Assembly (NCBI GenBank): GCA_964372035.1
Contig: CAYJPK010000084.1
Span: 1 to 8,749, forward strand
Length of the DNA: 8,749 nucleotides
Direction: 5' to 3'
DNA from: CAYJPK01 sp964372035
Lineage (GTDB): Bacteria; Desulfobacterota; Desulfovibrionia; Desulfovibrionales; Desulfovibrionaceae
Part shown: piece after piece, positions 6,500-8,749 of the stretch
Layout: each line of letters begins with the position of its first letter
How positions within the stretch are numbered: the first letter of the stretch is position 1
Translations under genes and position numbers: made by a program
The notes under the pieces: generated by a model
Told to the model about the DNA's origin: nothing
Database searches by the model: none
What the model saw: only the letters and a program-made list of their open reading frames with translations

Positions 6500-8236
6500 A
6501 TGATTAGCATTAGCATTAACGGTAAATATGTTGACGTGCCACAAGGTAGCACAATTTTAGATGCCGCAAAAAAATTAAATATAAGAATACCAACACTTTG
6601 TCACTTTGATATGCACAATATCAACATGCTAAATGAGGTTTCAACTTGTCGAGTTTGCATGGTCGAAGTTGTTGGGCGTAGAACCTTAGTCCCTGCTTGC
6701 TCTAGTGAAGCGACGCAAGGTATGGAAATATTTACACATACTCCAAGGGCTATTAATGCAAGGCGTGCCGTTGTGGAGTTGATTTTATCTAACCACCCGA
6801 AAGATTGTTTAGTTTGCCCGAAAAGCCTTGATTGTGAACTTCAATCACTCGCTGCTGAGCTTAGCATTAATGAGGTCGAGTACACTGGGCATATGTCACT
6901 CCAGAAAAAAGACCATTCTAGCCCTGCTATTACTAGAAATATGTCAAAATGCGTGCTTTGTAGACGTTGTGAAACAATGTGTCACAGCGTGCAAACTGTC
7001 AACGTGCTTTCGGCTGTAAACCGTGGATTTGAAACCTCTATCGGAACTTTATTTGACATGCCACTTGACGAAACTGCCTGTGTTTCATGTGGACAATGCG
7101 TGGCTGTTTGCCCTACTGCCGCACTATCAGAAGTTAATAATATTCCGCAGTTATGGAAAGTTTTAGCCGATAAAGACAAATTCGTTGTTGTCCAAACTGC
7201 ACCTGCTGTGCGTGCGGCTTTAGGTGAAGCTTTTGGAATGCCTGCTGGTCTAGCTGTGACAGGAAAAATGGTAAGTGCCTTAAAAGCCTTAGGTTTTGAT
7301 AAGGTCTACGATACAAACTTTGCGGCAGATTTAACCATCATGGAAGAAGCAACTGAATTTGTGCATCGCTTGCAACATGGCGGAAAGATGCCTATTCTTA
7401 CAAGCTGTTGCCCTGGTTGGGTGAAGTTTTTTGAGCATCAATTTAGCGATATGTTAGATATTCCATCTACTTGCAAATCACCACAACAAATGTTCGGTGC
7501 TATCGCAAAAACCTATATGGCTGAAAAGCTCGGCATTGACCCTGCAAAAATGGTGGTCGTTTCTGTTATGCCATGTTTAGCTAAAAAGTATGAAGCTGGA
7601 CGGGCTGAAATGGATAGTTCAAACATGCAAGATGTTGATATTGTTATATCTACTCGTGAGCTTGCACGTATGATTCGTGAGGCTGGGATTGATTTTGCCA
7701 CCCTTTATGATGGGATTTATGATAACCCTATGGGCGAATCTACCGGAGCGGCTGATATTTTTGGTGCAACAGGTGGTGTTTTAGAGGCGGCATTGCGTAC
7801 TGCTTATAAAATGGTAACTAATGAAGAGCTTGAAAAGGTTGAATTTGCGGCTCTTCGTGGTCTTCGTGGTATTAAAGAGGCGACCATTGATATTGCAGGA
7901 ACTGCGCTTAAGGTTGCAGTTGCGAGTGGGCTTGGAAATGCTCGACAACTACTTGAAAACATTAGAGATGGCAAGGCACATTATCATGTTGTGGAAATCA
8001 TGGCTTGCCCTGGTGGTTGCATTGATGGTGGCGGTCAGCCGTATCACCATGGTGATATGGAAATCATTGAAAAAAGAATGCAAGCACTGTATAATGAGGA
8101 TCGCAACAAGAATAAACGACGCTCGCATGAAAATCCGTTTATTAAGCAATTATACGATGAATACCTTGGTGAGCCTTATGGCAAGCGTGCGCATGAACTC
8201 CTGCATACTGAATATACCATTAGGCAAAAAATGTAG
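6500..8236 (+). CDS. hydA: [FeFe] hydrogenase catalytic subunit HydA/HndD (group A3, also called A6)
   Basis: This is the H2-evolving/oxidising subunit. Domains in order: a plant-type [2Fe-2S] domain (C34, C50, C53, C67), a His-ligated [4Fe-4S] site (H99, C103, C106, C112), two [4Fe-4S] ferredoxin motifs (C151/154/157/161 and C194/197/200/204), then the H-cluster domain. All three signatures are intact: TSCCPGW (301-307; C303 for proton transfer, C304 as ligand), MPCLAKKYE (357-365; C359) and MACPGGCIDGGGQ (501-513; C503, C507). ESTGAADIFGATGGV (413-427) is typical of NAD(P)-linked enzymes. Residues about 520-575 form the fused small-subunit domain, ending in AHELLHTEY. At 578 residues it resembles HndD and lacks the extra C-terminal [2Fe-2S] domain of Thermotoga HydA. 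GGAG at 6491-6494 is the ribosome binding site, 35 nt after hydB. The maturases HydEFG are not in view and must lie elsewhere. Confidence 0.97.
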   Translation: MISISINGKYVDVPQGSTILDAAKKLNIRIPTLCHFDMHNINMLNEVSTCRVCMVEVVGRRTLVPACSSEATQGMEIFTHTPRAINARRAVVELILSNHPKDCLVCPKSLDCELQSLAAELSINEVEYTGHMSLQKKDHSSPAITRNMSKCVLCRRCETMCHSVQTVNVLSAVNRGFETSIGTLFDMPLDETACVSCGQCVAVCPTAALSEVNNIPQLWKVLADKDKFVVVQTAPAVRAALGEAFGMPAGLAVTGKMVSALKALGFDKVYDTNFAADLTIMEEATEFVHRLQHGGKMPILTSCCPGWVKFFEHQFSDMLDIPSTCKSPQQMFGAIAKTYMAEKLGIDPAKMVVVSVMPCLAKKYEAGRAEMDSSNMQDVDIVISTRELARMIREAGIDFATLYDGIYDNPMGESTGAADIFGATGGVLEAALRTAYKMVTNEELEKVEFAALRGLRGIKEATIDIAGTALKVAVASGLGNARQLLENIRDGKAHYHVVEIMACPGGCIDGGGQPYHHGDMEIIEKRMQALYNEDRNKNKRRSHENPFIKQLYDEYLGEPYGKRAHELLHTEYTIRQKM

Positions 8237-8247
8237 GTGGTTTAGAC

Positions 8248-8285
8248 ACTTTTGTAAAAGACTGTAAAGTTGTTTTGCTTGCGAG
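8248..8285 (+). repeat. 38-nt direct repeat, copy 1
   Basis: This copy lies 12 nt after the hydA stop. It matches 8681-8718 at 34 of 38 positions with no gaps. All four differences are transitions, and the last 16 bases, which include GTTTTGCTTGCGAG, are identical. A small internal palindrome, CTTTT-GT-AAAAG, covers 8249-8260. After a variable stretch both copies are followed by TAGCTTTT, which in this copy leads into the left arm of the large palindrome. Confidence 0.8.
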
Positions 8286-8314
8286 CGAAAGTTTATATTT
8301 TGTTGTTTTATAGC

Positions 8315-8463
8315 TTTTGGTTCTTTATTAGATTTATCTTTTTGACTTGCTTTTTGTCAAAAGAATATTTTCCTTTACGCACGTACTTGAGTACGCTTAC
8401 GCAGAAAAATATTTTTTTCCTCAAGCAAGCGCAAAAATCCGAAAATCTCATAAAGAACCAAAA
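8315..8463. repeat. Long imperfect inverted repeat with central hairpin (about 149 bp)
   Basis: The outer arms at 8315-8335 and 8443-8463 are complementary at 20 of 21 positions. Both arms share the core GGTTCTTTAT or its complement. Further inward, CTTGC (8346-8350) faces GCAAG (8425-8429), and AATATTTT (8364-8371) faces a run of GAAAAATATT (8404-8413). The centre is a perfect hairpin, CGTAC-TTGA-GTACG (8382-8395), flanked by TTACGC direct repeats. The layout resembles a small non-coding palindromic element (REP- or MITE-like). Confidence 0.75.
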
Positions 8464-8472
8464 AACTTATCA

Positions 8473-8578
8473 TATGTTTTTTTCGCTAAGGTTATTTTAA
8501 TATGTCTAACAAAAAAAATATACTGCCACATTTTATCTGGCACATATTAAAATAATCTACTATATTGAAAAAAACATA
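8473..8578. repeat. Second nested inverted repeat (about 106 bp)
   Basis: Three nested arm pairs are visible. The outer pair TATGTTTTTTT (8473-8483) and AAAAAAACATA (8568-8578) is perfect. The middle pair at 8491-8505 and 8542-8556 pairs at 14 of 15 positions, with a G-T for the last. An inner hairpin, TGCCA (8524-8528) with TGGCA (8538-8542), shares one base with the middle arm, so the two compete by one pair. It starts ten bases after the first large palindrome. Confidence 0.7.
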
Positions 8579-8592
8579 GTTTAAGGAAATGA

Positions 8593-8639
8593 ACCCCCGT
8601 CGTTACATGTTCGCTACGCTCACATTACACGACACCCCC
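8593..8639. repeat. 35-nt symmetrical hairpin flanked by ACCCCC direct repeats
   Basis: The hairpin spans 8599-8633. GTCGT (8599-8603) pairs with ACGAC (8629-8633) and ATGT (8607-8610) pairs with ACAT (8622-8625). The two stems are separated on each side by an identical TAC, giving a symmetric internal loop. The apical 11 bases are TCGCTACGCTC. ACCCCC lies immediately on both sides (8593-8598 and 8634-8639), like a target-site duplication or a repeat unit boundary. Confidence 0.6.
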
Positions 8640-8660
8640 TTATCTGCTTACGCAAAGGGG
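8636..8660. repeat. CCCCTT/AAGGGG hairpin
   Basis: CCCCTT (8636-8641) pairs with AAGGGG (8655-8660) around a 13-base loop. The loop ends in GCTTACGCA (8646-8654), a 9-mer that also occurs beside the centre of the first large palindrome (8395-8403). The left arm overlaps the right-hand ACCCCC repeat, so this fold competes with any structure using those Cs. No T tract follows, so it is not a standard terminator. Confidence 0.45.
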
Positions 8661-8680
8661 AAAGGTTATATGACTTAACG

Positions 8681-8718
8681 ATTTTTGTAGAAAACTGTAA
8701 AATTGTTTTGCTTGCGAG
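8681..8718 (+). repeat. 38-nt direct repeat, copy 2
   Basis: This is the partner of the repeat at 8248-8285, 433 nt downstream in the same orientation, with four transition differences. It is followed by a small TTTCTA/TAGAAA hairpin (8719-8739) and by TAGCTTTT, as copy 1 is. The window ends soon after, so whether another palindrome follows, making this a tandem array, cannot be seen. Confidence 0.8.
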
Positions 8719-8749
8719 TTTCTATTTAGCTTTTAGAAAATACAGACTT

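Larger units (their letters stand above)
8237..8749. other. Gene-free region after hydA, rich in inverted repeats
   Basis: About 510 nt to the window end hold no credible gene. The two reading frames that exist around 8270-8550 run straight through palindromic sequence and have low-complexity, Phe/Lys/Leu-rich translations. The region instead contains two large nested inverted repeats, a compact hairpin flanked by ACCCCC, a further CCCC/GGGG hairpin, and a 38-nt sequence at both ends. No orthodox GC-rich terminator follows hydA; the first long palindrome may end the transcript. Confidence 0.75.

Noticed and set aside
8249..8270. Intrinsic terminator immediately after hydA
   Set aside because: CTTTTGTAAAAG is palindromic but all A/T in the stem apart from its ends, with a two-base loop and no proper T tract after it.
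8270..8550. Two overlapping plus-strand reading frames of 76 and 67 residues after hydA
   Set aside because: They run through the arms of two palindromes, lack ribosome binding sites, have low-complexity Phe/Lys/Leu-rich translations and match nothing I recognise.
8237..8749. CRISPR array
   Set aside because: Only two copies of one 38-nt repeat are present, 433 nt apart, with palindromes between them rather than uniform spacers, and no cas genes.

Overview
The window reads as an AT-rich chromosomal contig from an anaerobic, H2-metabolising bacterium. The clearest evidence is a complete three-gene [FeFe] hydrogenase operon of the NAD(P)-linked, electron-bifurcating HydABC/Hnd type. A cobalamin-pathway gene (cobD/cbiB) and a TrmL of the GLDYW type also fit an anaerobe. 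Protein style and low GC would suit a Desulfovibrionaceae-like (Lawsonia-like) or other gut-associated anaerobe. The sequence alone does not settle the taxon, and I hold this loosely.

Layout. (a) 85-1143: an unrecognised 137-residue protein on the minus strand, divergent from pgpA (phosphatidylglycerophosphatase A) on the plus strand. (b) 1191-1223: a bidirectional intrinsic terminator between the convergent pgpA and cobD. (c) 1241-3707: a minus-strand operon transcribed as unknown multi-pass membrane protein, then trmL (tRNA wobble 2'-O-methyltransferase), then cobD. The first two genes overlap by ATGA and the last two are about 35 nt apart. (d) 3828-3927: a run of exactly 100 Ns, which is a scaffold gap of unknown true length. 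(e) 3928-8236: a plus-strand hydC-hydB-hydA operon with a visible promoter, a possible Rex-type operator and a repeat-containing leader. (f) 8237-8749: about 510 nt without a credible gene, packed with nested inverted repeats, hairpins and a 38-nt sequence present twice.

How the genes work together. HydC ([2Fe-2S], NuoE-like), HydB (thioredoxin-like [2Fe-2S] domain, FMN/NAD(P) core, N3-type [4Fe-4S], two more [4Fe-4S]) and HydA (H-cluster with an accessory [Fe-S] relay) have all expected cofactor ligands. By family knowledge they form a soluble complex coupling NAD(P)H and reduced ferredoxin to H2. The thioredoxin-like domain that is a separate subunit (HndB) in the Desulfovibrio Hnd enzyme is fused to the N terminus of HydB here, as in Thermotoga HydB. 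The left-hand genes serve lipid synthesis, tRNA modification and corrinoid synthesis and have no evident link to the hydrogenase.

The most unusual non-coding signal is the palindrome cluster after hydA. The sequence at the left edge of the assembly gap resembles the inner left arm of the first palindrome, so a multi-copy hairpin repeat may have broken the assembly. I saw no rRNA, tRNA, CRISPR array, transposase or phage gene.
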